Positions 1 to 8,189 of a stretch of 54,258 nucleotides of DNA are shown piece by piece. The DNA is from a virus. A model generated the notes under the pieces. That model was not told where the DNA came from. It worked only from the letters and a program-made list of their open reading frames with translations, and searched no databases. The translations under genes were made by a program, and so were the position numbers. Location of the stretch: positions 1 through 54,258 of the IMG/VR virus record IMGVR_UViG_3300012000_000021. The stretch is one strand, 5' to 3'. Every line of letters begins with the position of its first letter. The stretch's first letter is position 1.

Positions 1-321
1 TACCACGCTGGTAGATGTGACACCTGTTGCTTGAAATGTATAGGAGGTCTGAGATTGTAGGCCTGTGACTGTGACAGGTGATGCACCGCTGGCAGTGAAA
101 GAGCCAGGTGAACTGATCACGTTATAAGTTGCAGGAGTTCCACCTGTTGTAGCAGCAGTGATCGCAACAGTGGCAGCACCATTGTTGTAGGCACGTGAAG
201 TACCTACGTTGGTAGCGACAATGGCTGTCGGTGCATCAGGAAAGTCCATGATCTCGGATACTGCTGAGAGACCATCAGGGGTACCTTCGATGCGTTCATC
301 TTGTGCTCTGCGGATAGACAT
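1..321 (-). CDS. FN3-type tail fibre or adhesin, N-terminal part (runs off the left edge)
   Basis: The reading frame starts at ATG 321 and stays open to base 1, so only about 107 N-terminal residues are visible. After a short lead (MSIRRAQDER) comes a fibronectin-III-like beta domain with the motifs FPDAPTAIVATNVGTSRAYN and TVTGLQSQTSYTFQATG. The same module opens the proteins at 1251-2804 and 3189-4958, so this is the third member of a paralogous fibre family in a row. FN3 modules in phage tail proteins are generally held to bind carbohydrate surfaces. The distal receptor-binding part lies outside the window. It is last in the leftward fibre cluster. Confidence 0.8.
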   Translation of the reverse strand, partial: MSIRRAQDERIEGTPDGLSAVSEIMDFPDAPTAIVATNVGTSRAYNNGAATVAITAATTGGTPATYNVISSPGSFTASGASPVTVTGLQSQTSYTFQATGVTSTSVV

Positions 322-359
322 AGTGTCTAGTATCTCCTATCATTACTGGAAAAAATTGA

Positions 360-659
360 TTAAGCCGAAATTTCTATTGCAGGAAATTTTATAAAGCCAT
401 CTTTTAGAGTTGCGCCAGCATCTAACTTTTGAGCAGCAGCAAGCATCGACTCTACGGTTGTCTCTGTTACATACCAGTCAGTTAATTCTGAAGGATTGAT
501 TGAGCCTTTGAGTAGGTAGCAGTAGATAAGGGTATCGGGGTCTTGCATATCACCTGTAGCAAAATGAGGTTCAATACGAACGTTGTCATTATTTACAGTA
601 GAGGTAGGGTCAGTACCTTCACCATTAGCCCACTTTAATTTCCATGCGTAGTACTTCAT
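360..659 (-). CDS. Hypothetical phage protein, 99 aa
   Basis: A 99-residue soluble protein with no family recognised. It has an acidic middle and many aromatic residues near the start (MKYYAWKLKWANGEG), and no signal peptide or membrane segment. AAGGAG lies 5 bases before ATG 659. The ATG overlaps the stop of the upstream gene by 4 bases (ATGA), so the two are probably translationally coupled. Lying between two fibre genes, it could be a fibre-associated or chaperone-like protein; that is inference from position only. Confidence 0.65.
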   Translation of the reverse strand: MKYYAWKLKWANGEGTDPTSTVNNDNVRIEPHFATGDMQDPDTLIYCYLLKGSINPSELTDWYVTETTVESMLAAAQKLDAGATLKDGFIKFPAIEISA

Positions 660-1240
660 GCTAACTCCTTCTGGCCTGTTATCTGTTGCATCTCTTGTGA
701 GACTGCACGGATGCCACCTTCTGGAGCCATCTCAAGGGCGCCAATTTGACGAAGAGAGTCCAAATGAGCAGCCTGTGCTTGAGTACCACCAATAGCCTCA
801 AGGGTTGCTTGACGACTTAACCTTTTGTTCCAATATTCTGGCTGTGCTGCTTCAATCTCTTGACGAGTGTACTTGTGCTCAAAAGAGTTATAGATACTCA
901 TCAATGTGTCTAATTCTCTAAATGCCCCAATACCAACGAGGCGAGTCTGTTCAAGACCTAACTCTTTAATTTGAGCATCAATCTCATCTACCTCATCACC
1001 TGTGGCACGAAGTTTGGCAATTTCAATTTCATCTTTCTTCATTTGAAGGCTAACAGTTTTAATAGTGTAATAGAGTTGCTGCAACTCAATAACACACTGC
1101 TGATAGCGCATCTCCTCGGTATCGTGCTGATTAACAACAAATTTCTCTAATTGAAAATCAGAGCGTGCTTGTTGAACCTCAGCCATTGCTAATAAAATAT
1201 CGGGCGTAAACCTTTCAGTTATTTCAGGTAGTAGTTCCAT
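656..1240 (-). CDS. Coiled-coil protein between fibre genes, 194 aa
   Basis: The start is taken at ATG 1240 because GGAG sits 6 bases upstream and this start clears the upstream gene, which ends at 1251; the frame is open further upstream to 1306. The protein is highly charged and mostly helical, with heptad-like stretches at about residues 30-100 (KTVSLQMKKDEIEIAKLRA). The C-terminus is Gln/Gly rich. Family not recognised. A fibre assembly chaperone or a helical fibre component is plausible from context. Confidence 0.7.
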   Translation of the reverse strand: MELLPEITERFTPDILLAMAEVQQARSDFQLEKFVVNQHDTEEMRYQQCVIELQQLYYTIKTVSLQMKKDEIEIAKLRATGDEVDEIDAQIKELGLEQTRLVGIGAFRELDTLMSIYNSFEHKYTRQEIEAAQPEYWNKRLSRQATLEAIGGTQAQAAHLDSLRQIGALEMAPEGGIRAVSQEMQQITGQKELA

Positions 1241-1250
1241 GTGTTGCTCC

Positions 1251-2804
1251 TTATAGTGTTCCTGAGTTAGAGAATCCAGATTGACCGTTACCGCCACTTG
1301 TAGCAATTGTGGTAGCAGATAGTGTAGTAATAGTGTCGTTTGAGAATAACACCTTGTTTATTTGAGTAGTCTTGGTGTTACTGTCAGTAACGTTACCACC
1401 CATTACATATCCTGCAGTACCGCTCTTTGCCACACCTGCTCCATCAAATCTTCCTTGAGAGAAAGTCGCAGAGATTGCTGCAACGGAATCGTTAGAGAAA
1501 GTCAATTTTGCAACTTGAGTTAAAGCAGAACCATTTTCGGCTCCTCCACCCGCCCAGTAACCAGCGGTTCCTGAGTTAGCAAACCCCATGGAATTAGCAC
1601 GAGAAGAAGAGAGTGTTGTTCCTAATGTACTTCTAGTTTCTCCGCTGAATGAGAGTTTCTCAATTCTTGTTGTGTATGAGAATCCTGCAATTTGACCTCC
1701 GCTGTAGTAACCAGCAGTTCCTGAGTTAGCAAATCCAGAGCCGTAAACACTAGGCACGGAGGCAGTAGCCGACAAGGTTGAACCTGCGTCGTTAGAGAAA
1801 GTTATCTTTGTAAACGCATTACGAAGAGTCTGTGGGCTCTGGTTATCACGGCCACCTGTGTAGTAACCAGCAGTTCCTGAGTTAGCAAAGCCTACAGCGC
1901 CGTAAACAGCAGCAACATATGTTGCTGCAATAGTAGAAGAAGATTCGTCAGAAAATACAAGTTTTCTAATTGAGTCAGTGTGTTGGCCAGCAGAGTTCAT
2001 TCCTCCCATGGCGTACCCAGCAGTTCCTGAGTTAGCCATACCAGTAACTATGCCTCTGCCCGTATCAAGGACATTGTCTACTGCAGATACTGTTTCGGAA
2101 CTAAATAGCAACTTATCTGCACGACTTGAGTAACTTGGATAACCGAGGTTACCTCCCACCATAAACCCTGCTGATGGGTCTGGTTTAGGAGTGATTGAAT
2201 TAGATGCGCTAGATGAAACAGATGTACCGTTTGCATTAACTGCTGCAATAGTAAATGTGTATGCCTGTGCAGTTGCAAAAGTTCCTGTAACAGTTAATGG
2301 AGTTGATGTGCCAGAAACAGACAAAGAAACAGAAGGACTGCTAGTTGCTGTGTAAGAGGTAATGGTAGAGCCACCAGTAGCGCCAGCAGTAAAGGGTACA
2401 GACACTACAGTATCGCTAGTTCTTGAAACGGTTCCGATAGTAGGTGCAGCAGGAACAGTGGTTGCAGTGATAGAAGATGATGCGCTAGATGCGGCCCCAG
2501 TTGCAGATGCATTTGTTCCAGTAACAGCAAAGGTATAAGAGGTAGCAGATTGTAATCCAGTAACAGTCAATGGAGATCCAGCACCAGTAGCAGTAAATGA
2601 TCCAGGTGTAGATGTGGCTGTGAAAGAGGTAGAGGTACCACCAGTGGCTGCAGCAGTAAATGCCACAGTCGCAGATCCATTGTTAAATGCACGGGCTGTG
2701 CCTACATTTGTAGCAGCGCCAATAGTGGGTGCATCAGGTACATCAGGGATAGCAACACCGCTCTTGGTGATGCCTGATGTATTAGCACGCTTGATATTAG
2801 CCAT
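1251..2804 (-). CDS. Tail fibre: FN3 modules plus kelch-like beta-propeller tip, 517 aa
   Basis: Residues about 20-210 form two FN3-like modules (DVPDAPTIGAATNVGTARAF; TVTGLQSATSYTFAVTG; then VPAAPTIGTVSR). Residues about 215-517 carry five repeats of roughly 50 residues, each with the core F(A)NSGTAGYxxGG followed by a strand like KLxFSxExxSTLxAT. A sixth repeat stops at FSNSGTL. This looks like a kelch-type propeller. Such fibre tips are expected to contact the host surface. The FN3 part is shared with the neighbouring fibres, while the tip is unique, suggesting modular exchange. The stop is followed at once by the next gene's ribosome site, so the short last repeat is probably natural. Confidence 0.8.
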   Translation of the reverse strand: MANIKRANTSGITKSGVAIPDVPDAPTIGAATNVGTARAFNNGSATVAFTAAATGGTSTSFTATSTPGSFTATGAGSPLTVTGLQSATSYTFAVTGTNASATGAASSASSSITATTVPAAPTIGTVSRTSDTVVSVPFTAGATGGSTITSYTATSSPSVSLSVSGTSTPLTVTGTFATAQAYTFTIAAVNANGTSVSSSASNSITPKPDPSAGFMVGGNLGYPSYSSRADKLLFSSETVSAVDNVLDTGRGIVTGMANSGTAGYAMGGMNSAGQHTDSIRKLVFSDESSSTIAATYVAAVYGAVGFANSGTAGYYTGGRDNQSPQTLRNAFTKITFSNDAGSTLSATASVPSVYGSGFANSGTAGYYSGGQIAGFSYTTRIEKLSFSGETRSTLGTTLSSSRANSMGFANSGTAGYWAGGGAENGSALTQVAKLTFSNDSVAAISATFSQGRFDGAGVAKSGTAGYVMGGNVTDSNTKTTQINKVLFSNDTITTLSATTIATSGGNGQSGFSNSGTL

Positions 2805-2857
2805 GTTGCCTATTGTCTCCTATGGTTACTGAGAAAAAAGTATTACTCAAGCGCAAA

Positions 2858-3160
2858 TTATTGTGCTAGATGAGCAACAAGGGCCTTCAAAGCCTCTGCT
2901 GTTTCAATAGCCGCAAGATTAGCAGCATGCTGTGCTGCTTCACGCTCTTCTTTAAGAGCCGCCGCTGCTAATGCTGCTTCGTGACCCGCTTGCATTTCTG
3001 CAGCGTGAGTGTTGGCCCAAGCAAGAGCGTCGGCTTCTGATGCCCACGGCTCTGATTGACCTGGAAGGTTTGGTTGCATAATGCAGATGTTTCCATCGGA
3101 ATCAATCCATGCTTTGATTCCATCTTCATCATTTGTTATGCGTACTGTGTACTGTGGCAT
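2858..3160 (-). CDS. Small Ala-rich fibre-associated protein, 100 aa
   Basis: The N-terminal half (MPQYTVRITNDEDGIKAWID) looks like a short beta segment. Residues 45-100 are an Ala/Glu-rich helix (AALAAAALKEEREAAQHAAN) likely to form a coiled coil. AGGAG lies 9 bases before ATG 3160. It sits between two FN3 fibre genes and could be a fibre stalk or attachment piece. Family not recognised. Confidence 0.6.
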   Translation of the reverse strand: MPQYTVRITNDEDGIKAWIDSDGNICIMQPNLPGQSEPWASEADALAWANTHAAEMQAGHEAALAAAALKEEREAAQHAANLAAIETAEALKALVAHLAQ

Positions 3161-3188
3161 TTATTTTTTCTCCTTGTTGATTATTGGT

Positions 3189-4958
3189 TTAGGCAAAGGT
3201 TGCGCGGTAATGATAGTTTTCATTTGTATTTGGAGTACCTTGTTGTCTGATAAAACTTACTACATTTCCAACTGCGCCAAGAACTGAATAATCCCAGTTT
3301 GGAACAGCAGTTAAAGCAGTTTGTACTGTGTAGGTAGTGCCATTAAATGTGTATGGCTTTCCACCTATGGGACTACTATTGTATTGAGGCACAACCATTA
3401 CAACTTCACTAACAACAGTTTGATTTACATAGAAAGCATTACTAATGTCACCCCACGGTGCTGAAGTTAAAGCACTCCACGCACTTGTTACAGAGGTACA
3501 TTCATAGGCCGCTGAGTTATTCTGTCTCCAGAACCAACCTTTGCCACCAAAGTTATTATCAACACCAGTGGCGTATTGATTATTCAAGATTGGGCTATCA
3601 ACTCCATTTTGTGTCCAAGCACCACCAAAACTTGTTTGATACCAGGTATAGGGGCCACCTAAAGCATTTCCACCTACTGTTCTAACATTTCCAGTTCCAT
3701 CAAGTGAAGCAAATCCAATACCGAGTCCTTGTTTAGGGAAAACTGACCCTGCTGACCAACTACTTCCATTATAAATTGCTGTTGTATTAGTAATACTAAA
3801 ACCTGAAGTGTATGAACCAATTCTCATAAGAGAATTACTGCTACCACTTGCAGTCAATCTTTGTACAATAGTTTGATAAGTGTCTATGTTCATGTTGCTT
3901 GCTGACCAAGAACTTCCAGTCCATTTGTATCCATTAGGTATAACAGTCTCACCATTGTAAATACCACCACCTACCCAAATCAAACTTGTATTTCCAGCAC
4001 CTTGACCTTGTGTAATAGTATTGCTTGAATTAGGAACACTTGTAGAAACACTCCACGCACCAAGTGCAGGTAATGTTGGGGTCACAGCACTAGAAGCAGA
4101 TGAGGCTGCTGAAGTTCCTGCAGAGTTAGTAGCAGTTACTGTAAATGTGTAAGCAGTTCCATTTGTTAATCCAGAAACTGTAATAGGAGACGCAGAGCCT
4201 GTACCTGTTAATCCACCAGGGCTAGAAGTAACTGTGTACCCAGTAATAGTAGAGCCACCTGTAGCACCCGCTGTAAAGGTAACTGAAGCAGTTCCGTTAC
4301 CAGCAGTTGCCGTTCCAATAGTAGGTGCCTGAGGCACAGATACAGGAGTTACTGAGTTACTTGCAGAAGATGCCGCAGTTGTTCCATTTGCATTTGTTGC
4401 TGTGACGGTATAAGTACGAGCAGTGCCTACTGAATCTGATACAGAAATTGGGCTTGAAGAACCTGTCCCTGTATTACCTGAGGATGAAGTAACTGTATAA
4501 GTTGCAGAAGCACCACCAGTTGCTCCTGGGGTAAAGGTTACAGAGGTGTTAGCAGAGCCTGTGTATGACTGACCAGAGGCAACAGTAGCGGTACCAATTG
4601 TTGGAACTTGAGGAATAGTAGTAGCCGTGATAGAAGAAGAAGAAGCAGAGGTTAATGTGCCATTAGCATTAGCAGCAGAGACTGTAAATGTGTAAGAGGT
4701 GGCACTTTGAAGACCAGTAACAGTAATAGGAGAAGTACCTGTACCAGTAAATGATCCTGGAGTAGAGGTAGCAGTAAAAGTAGTTACTGGCCCACCAGTA
4801 GGTGCGGCTGTATAAGTTACTGTGGCAGCGCCGTTATTGAATGCACGAGAAGTTCCAACGTTAGTTGCAGTGCCGACTGTAGGGGCATCTGGAACGTCAT
4901 CGATAGGTGTTATACCGAACTCGACGCTCTTGAGTGAAACTCTGTTAGTGATAGTCAC
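3189..4958 (-). CDS. Tail fibre: three FN3-like modules plus propeller-like tip, 589 aa
   Basis: The start is GTG 4958, with AGAGG 8 bases upstream. Residues about 18-300 hold three FN3-like modules (each beginning VPDAP, IPQVP or VPQAP followed by TIGTAT). The remaining ~290 residues are rich in W, G, S and N with repeated motifs (KWTGSSWSASN, AIYNGSSWSAGS), suggesting another beta-propeller or beta-sandwich tip. Gene order and shared FN3 modules mark it as a paralogue of the fibres on its left. The C-terminal domain does not resemble the NSGTAGY propeller, so the two fibres probably bind different targets. Confidence 0.8.
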   Translation of the reverse strand: MTITNRVSLKSVEFGITPIDDVPDAPTVGTATNVGTSRAFNNGAATVTYTAAPTGGPVTTFTATSTPGSFTGTGTSPITVTGLQSATSYTFTVSAANANGTLTSASSSSITATTIPQVPTIGTATVASGQSYTGSANTSVTFTPGATGGASATYTVTSSSGNTGTGSSSPISVSDSVGTARTYTVTATNANGTTAASSASNSVTPVSVPQAPTIGTATAGNGTASVTFTAGATGGSTITGYTVTSSPGGLTGTGSASPITVSGLTNGTAYTFTVTATNSAGTSAASSASSAVTPTLPALGAWSVSTSVPNSSNTITQGQGAGNTSLIWVGGGIYNGETVIPNGYKWTGSSWSASNMNIDTYQTIVQRLTASGSSNSLMRIGSYTSGFSITNTTAIYNGSSWSAGSVFPKQGLGIGFASLDGTGNVRTVGGNALGGPYTWYQTSFGGAWTQNGVDSPILNNQYATGVDNNFGGKGWFWRQNNSAAYECTSVTSAWSALTSAPWGDISNAFYVNQTVVSEVVMVVPQYNSSPIGGKPYTFNGTTYTVQTALTAVPNWDYSVLGAVGNVVSFIRQQGTPNTNENYHYRATFA

Positions 4959-4981
4959 TGGGGTTACCTCTAACTAGTTAA

Positions 4982-5311
4982 TTAGGAAATTTCGCTGCCA
5001 AATAGTGAGAATGAAAGAGTTGCAGTCGAAGCGTATACACGAACCACATCTGTTGTGGCCAAAGTAATTCCTAGAGTCAAAGCAGTTGTGTCTGAGGCTG
5101 CGACTGTTGCACCGTATACGATGTAGTGCTTTGCTTCTGCTGTTGCACCTGCTGGGCTAACCGCAATACGGTAGGTAGCAGCAGAGGCTGCCTGGTTGCA
5201 GATGATGATGGTTGAGCCAACAGTAGATGTTGCTGAAGGCACTGTGTAGAGTGTTGTGAGGGTTGTAGCCGCTGGTGCTGCTTGACCCAAAACTTTGTAT
5301 GCTGTTGCCAT
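4982..5311 (-). CDS. Conserved phage structural protein, 109 aa
   Basis: The start is ATG 5311 with AGGAG 5 bases upstream; the longer frame to 5395 has no such site. Short beta-rich protein beginning MATAYKVLGQAAPAATTLTT and ending LSFSLFGSEIS. To my recollection this layout (KVLGQ, TLYTVPSATS, HYIVYGATV, FGSEI) recurs as a conserved small protein near fibre genes in many marine and freshwater phages. I do not know a proven role; a decoration or fibre-associated protein is likely. It is read away from the plus-strand cassette starting at 5381. Confidence 0.7.
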   Translation of the reverse strand: MATAYKVLGQAAPAATTLTTLYTVPSATSTVGSTIIICNQAASAATYRIAVSPAGATAEAKHYIVYGATVAASDTTALTLGITLATTDVVRVYASTATLSFSLFGSEIS

Positions 5312-5368
5312 GAGACTCCTTCGAAGGGGATGTACATAGGTTAACTGGTACAGAAACTCTATGTGGGC

Positions 5369-5374
5369 TAAAGT
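5369..5374 (+). promoter_or_regulatory. Candidate -10 box of a leaderless promoter (TAAAGT)
   Basis: TAAAGT fits the actinobacterial TANNNT pattern and ends 6 bases before ATG 5381, which has no Shine-Dalgarno sequence. The spacing matches five other operon-heading genes in this window. No clear -35 box. It would drive the plus-strand glycan cassette. Confidence 0.4.
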
Positions 5375-5380
5375 AACGGT

Positions 5381-6382
5381 ATGAATTTGGTGCATAAATC
5401 GGTTTCTCAGGGCGGAAAATTAGCGCCCCTTATCCTGCCTCATAGCCTCACATCTGGTATGGGCTTAATGAATCCATCGATCTTTATCGATGACGATGGC
5501 GACATCCTTGTCAATATTCGCCATGTCAACTACACGCTATACCACTCAGAGCATGACCAACGCTTCTTCAGCCCATGGGGGCCCCTGTCTTATCTGCATC
5601 CTGAAAAAGACCAACGACTAGTTACAACCAACTATCTCTGCCGTCTTGACAAAGATCTTAATGTCATCAATTACACCAAGGTAGATTACTCAGCACTTGA
5701 TGTCCCACCTATCTGGGAGTTTGTTGGTGAAGAGGATTGCCGCATCACTCAGTGGGATGGCAACTACTACCTGATCGGTGTTCGTCGTGATACCACACCT
5801 AATGGTCAGGGTCGCATGGAGTACTCCAAGATCGAGTTGGACAAGAACCACTGGACAGCCAAAGAGGTACAGCGAGTTCGCATACCGCCTCCTATAGACG
5901 TCAACTCATACTGTGAAAAGAACTGGATGCCTATCCTTGATATGCCGTATCACTTTGTGAAGTGGGCTATGCCTACTGAGATTGTTAAGGCTAATCCTGA
6001 TAAGTCTGAGTGTGAGCAGGTACTGGTAAAACAAACACCTTCTACTCCTATTGATCAACGTGGTGGTACTAACATTGTTTCTTGGGGCGATTACTACATC
6101 GCATTTACGCACGAAGTAAAGTTGTGGCGTAACTACCTTAATCAGAAAGACTCGATCTATCGTCACCGCATGATTGTGTGGGATAAGGAGTTCAACTTCA
6201 TTGGTCTGACTAACTCCTTTGCATTCTTAGATACGCCAATCGAGTTCTGTGTAGGAGCCGCTGTTCGTAACGGCAAACTACTGCTAAGTTTTGGTGTGCA
6301 AGATAATGCGGCCTTCGTACTAGAGGTGCCGAAGAAGATTGTAAATGGCTTAGTTACGGAGGCGATGGCATATGGGAATTAA
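5381..6382 (+). CDS. GH130-like five-bladed propeller protein, 333 aa
   Basis: The sequence alternates short beta blades with acidic/aromatic motifs: NPSIFIDDDGDILVNIRHVN, WEFVGEEDCRITQWDGNYYL, GVRRDT, and later QRGGTNIVSWGDYYIAFTHE. The GEEDCRI...DGNYYL stretch resembles the GxEDPRV...dGkYYm strand of family 130 glycosidases/phosphorylases, which act on mannosides. No signal peptide. It is first in a four-gene plus-strand cassette (overlapping the next gene by 11 bases) with a methyltransferase and a glycosyltransferase. A role in building or trimming a glycan is likely; substrate and activity are not established. Confidence 0.55.
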   Translation: MNLVHKSVSQGGKLAPLILPHSLTSGMGLMNPSIFIDDDGDILVNIRHVNYTLYHSEHDQRFFSPWGPLSYLHPEKDQRLVTTNYLCRLDKDLNVINYTKVDYSALDVPPIWEFVGEEDCRITQWDGNYYLIGVRRDTTPNGQGRMEYSKIELDKNHWTAKEVQRVRIPPPIDVNSYCEKNWMPILDMPYHFVKWAMPTEIVKANPDKSECEQVLVKQTPSTPIDQRGGTNIVSWGDYYIAFTHEVKLWRNYLNQKDSIYRHRMIVWDKEFNFIGLTNSFAFLDTPIEFCVGAAVRNGKLLLSFGVQDNAAFVLEVPKKIVNGLVTEAMAYGN

Positions 6383-6932
6383 AGAGATAACAATCGCTCT
6401 TGCTGAAAAGCCTGAGGATGTACAACTCAACTTCGATCTTGCTGAAGCCTATGACAGAGAGAAGCAGTACGCATCTGCTGCAGGGTTCTACTTACGAGCC
6501 GCTGAGTATGGGCACAAGACTCACCCTCTGATTGCTTATGCATCTTTGTTGAAGATGGCGTTGTGCTGGTCTCACCAAGGAGATCGTAATCGAACTGTCT
6601 ACAACAACCTAATGCAGGCTGTTGCATACCTACCTAATCGCCCAGAGGCCTACTTCTTGTTGGCTCGTATTCACGAACGTAACAAGGAATACCAGCAGTG
6701 CTATACCTATGCAGAGATGGGTCTGCTCTATGCAACTACTACCTTCCATAATCCACTGCCAGCATATGTTGATTACAACGGCTCCTACTGCTTGATGTTC
6801 GAGAAGGCGGTAGCAGGTTGGTGGTTAGGCCGCAAAGAAGAAAGTAAAGTTCTATTCCAGCATCTACTCGATGATCACCAGATGGCACCAGAGTATGTAA
6901 GCGGTTGCCTCAATAACTTAAAGTTGTTCTAA
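6372..6932 (+). CDS. TPR-repeat protein, 186 aa
   Basis: Helical protein with tetratricopeptide-like repeats: DVQLNFDLAEAYDREKQYASA (about residues 16-36), then PEAYFLLARIHERNKEYQQC (about 92-112) and a further helical pair. TPR proteins act as protein-protein adaptors and often accompany glycosyltransferases. The start ATG 6372 overlaps the upstream gene by 11 bases, and the next gene begins one base after the stop. It may hold the enzymes of this cassette together; that is inference. Confidence 0.7.
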   Translation: MGIKEITIALAEKPEDVQLNFDLAEAYDREKQYASAAGFYLRAAEYGHKTHPLIAYASLLKMALCWSHQGDRNRTVYNNLMQAVAYLPNRPEAYFLLARIHERNKEYQQCYTYAEMGLLYATTTFHNPLPAYVDYNGSYCLMFEKAVAGWWLGRKEESKVLFQHLLDDHQMAPEYVSGCLNNLKLF

Positions 6933-6933
6933 T

Positions 6934-7464
6934 ATGTTTCCTAATTGGTTTAAGAGTGTAGAGAAGTACTTCCGTCATGTGCCCAATGTGCCACTTCGTG
7001 CATTACAGATCGGCACTTATACAGGTGATGCCACAGAGTGGCTGCTTAATAACTGCGAGATCGAGTACCTCGATGATGTCGACACCTGGGAGGGAAGTGA
7101 AGAGGTAGCACATGACTCGATTGACTTTACCTCTGTCGAGGATTATTACGACTCACGGTTTAAAGACCCACGCATTACCAAGAACAAGATGACTAGCGAT
7201 GAGTTCTTTTATCGTCCAACTCGCACCTATAACTTCATCTACATCGATGGCGATCACACCGCTTTACAGACCGCCCTCGATGGATTGAATGCCTTCAAAC
7301 TCCTTGAGAAGGGTGGCGTCATGGCCTTTGATGACTACCTATGGAACTACAACGGCAACCCCTTCCTAGAGCCTAAGAGAGGCGTAGACGCCTTCCTAGC
7401 CGTATGTGAGGGACAGTACACAGTCATTGAATCTGGCTATCAGTTGTGGATTGAGAAGTGCTAG
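6934..7464 (+). CDS. Class I SAM-dependent methyltransferase, 176 aa
   Basis: A Rossmann-type methyltransferase of the Methyltransf_24 kind. Motif I is ALQIGTYTGDATEWLL (about residues 23-38). The acidic end of strand 2 is in the LDDVDTWEG region, strand 4 is YNFIYIDGDHTALQTALDG, and the following strand is LLEKGGVMAFDDYLW. Relatives near glycosyltransferases often methylate sugars. It overlaps the GT25-like gene by 7 bases, so the two are probably co-translated. The target could be a glycan placed on phage fibres or on host surface polymers. Confidence 0.75.
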   Translation: MFPNWFKSVEKYFRHVPNVPLRALQIGTYTGDATEWLLNNCEIEYLDDVDTWEGSEEVAHDSIDFTSVEDYYDSRFKDPRITKNKMTSDEFFYRPTRTYNFIYIDGDHTALQTALDGLNAFKLLEKGGVMAFDDYLWNYNGNPFLEPKRGVDAFLAVCEGQYTVIESGYQLWIEKC

Positions 7465-8189
7465 ATAACGCCTGCTACGAGGTCTTCCATACGGATACTG
7501 GAAACACACTTCGTAATAAGTCCTATGAGGGAATTGTAGAGGCGCTCTCTTTTCTGCCTCGTCTGGGTTCGCCCACAATGTACTTGAATACAGCAGATAA
7601 GGCTGAGGCGTTTGTCAATCAGACACCTGGATTTAAGGTCAACACAGTCTACGACTACTGTAAACCAGGTGAAACCTTCCCACCATCTGCTGGCGTCATT
7701 GGCGTGTGGGCTAGTAACTATCTGGCTTATAAGAAGTTCCTAGAGACAGATTATGACACCCTGATCATCTTTGAAGATGACATCTTGGTGAGCAAGAACT
7801 TCAAAGAAATTGTCACCATGTACATGCAGGAGTTAATGCCCATCTGGGACTTCTTCTCTTTCTTTGTTCCAGATGATTCTTTGTTCGCCTATAACGAGGC
7901 AGCGCATGATCTTGGTGAAGAGTTTACTTGTCGCTCATACCAGCAGTGGTCCTGTGCAGGTTATGCAGTCAGTCGAAAGGGTGCACAACGTGCAGTTGAA
8001 GATGTGGAATCACGAGGCATCAACTGCCCAGTTGACTGGTACATCTTTAATTTCCGCATGAAGCAAGAAGCAGATCAGATGAAGTTCAATACCTTCACAG
8101 TAAAGCCAGGTGTATACCGCCCTATTAAATTCTTATTAGAGGCAGCACAAATAAGCCAAATACATAGGGGTAGTACAGAACTGCTTTAG
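7458..8189 (+). CDS. GT25-like glycosyltransferase, 243 aa
   Basis: The core SAGVIGVWASNYLAYKKFLE followed by TDYDTLIIFEDDILVSKNF matches the family 25 layout: a G-x-x-G-x-x-x-S/N-x-x-x-x-x-x-K/W block, then the acidic EDD nucleotide-sugar and metal motif. QQWSCAGYAVSRKGAQRAVE fits the later G-Y-x-x-S/T region of this family. Family 25 includes LPS galactosyltransferases and procollagen galactosyltransferases. The gene ends at 8189 and the collagen-like fibre gene ends at 8190 on the other strand, so the enzyme directly abuts a run of collagen-like genes. Acceptor unknown: fibre repeats or host polysaccharide. Confidence 0.72.
   Translation: MLDNACYEVFHTDTGNTLRNKSYEGIVEALSFLPRLGSPTMYLNTADKAEAFVNQTPGFKVNTVYDYCKPGETFPPSAGVIGVWASNYLAYKKFLETDYDTLIIFEDDILVSKNFKEIVTMYMQELMPIWDFFSFFVPDDSLFAYNEAAHDLGEEFTCRSYQQWSCAGYAVSRKGAQRAVEDVESRGINCPVDWYIFNFRMKQEADQMKFNTFTVKPGVYRPIKFLLEAAQISQIHRGSTELL

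Noticed and set aside
1-4958. Diversity-generating retroelement acting on the fibre tips
   Set aside because: No reverse transcriptase gene and no template/variable repeat pair with adenine-specific differences in this window.
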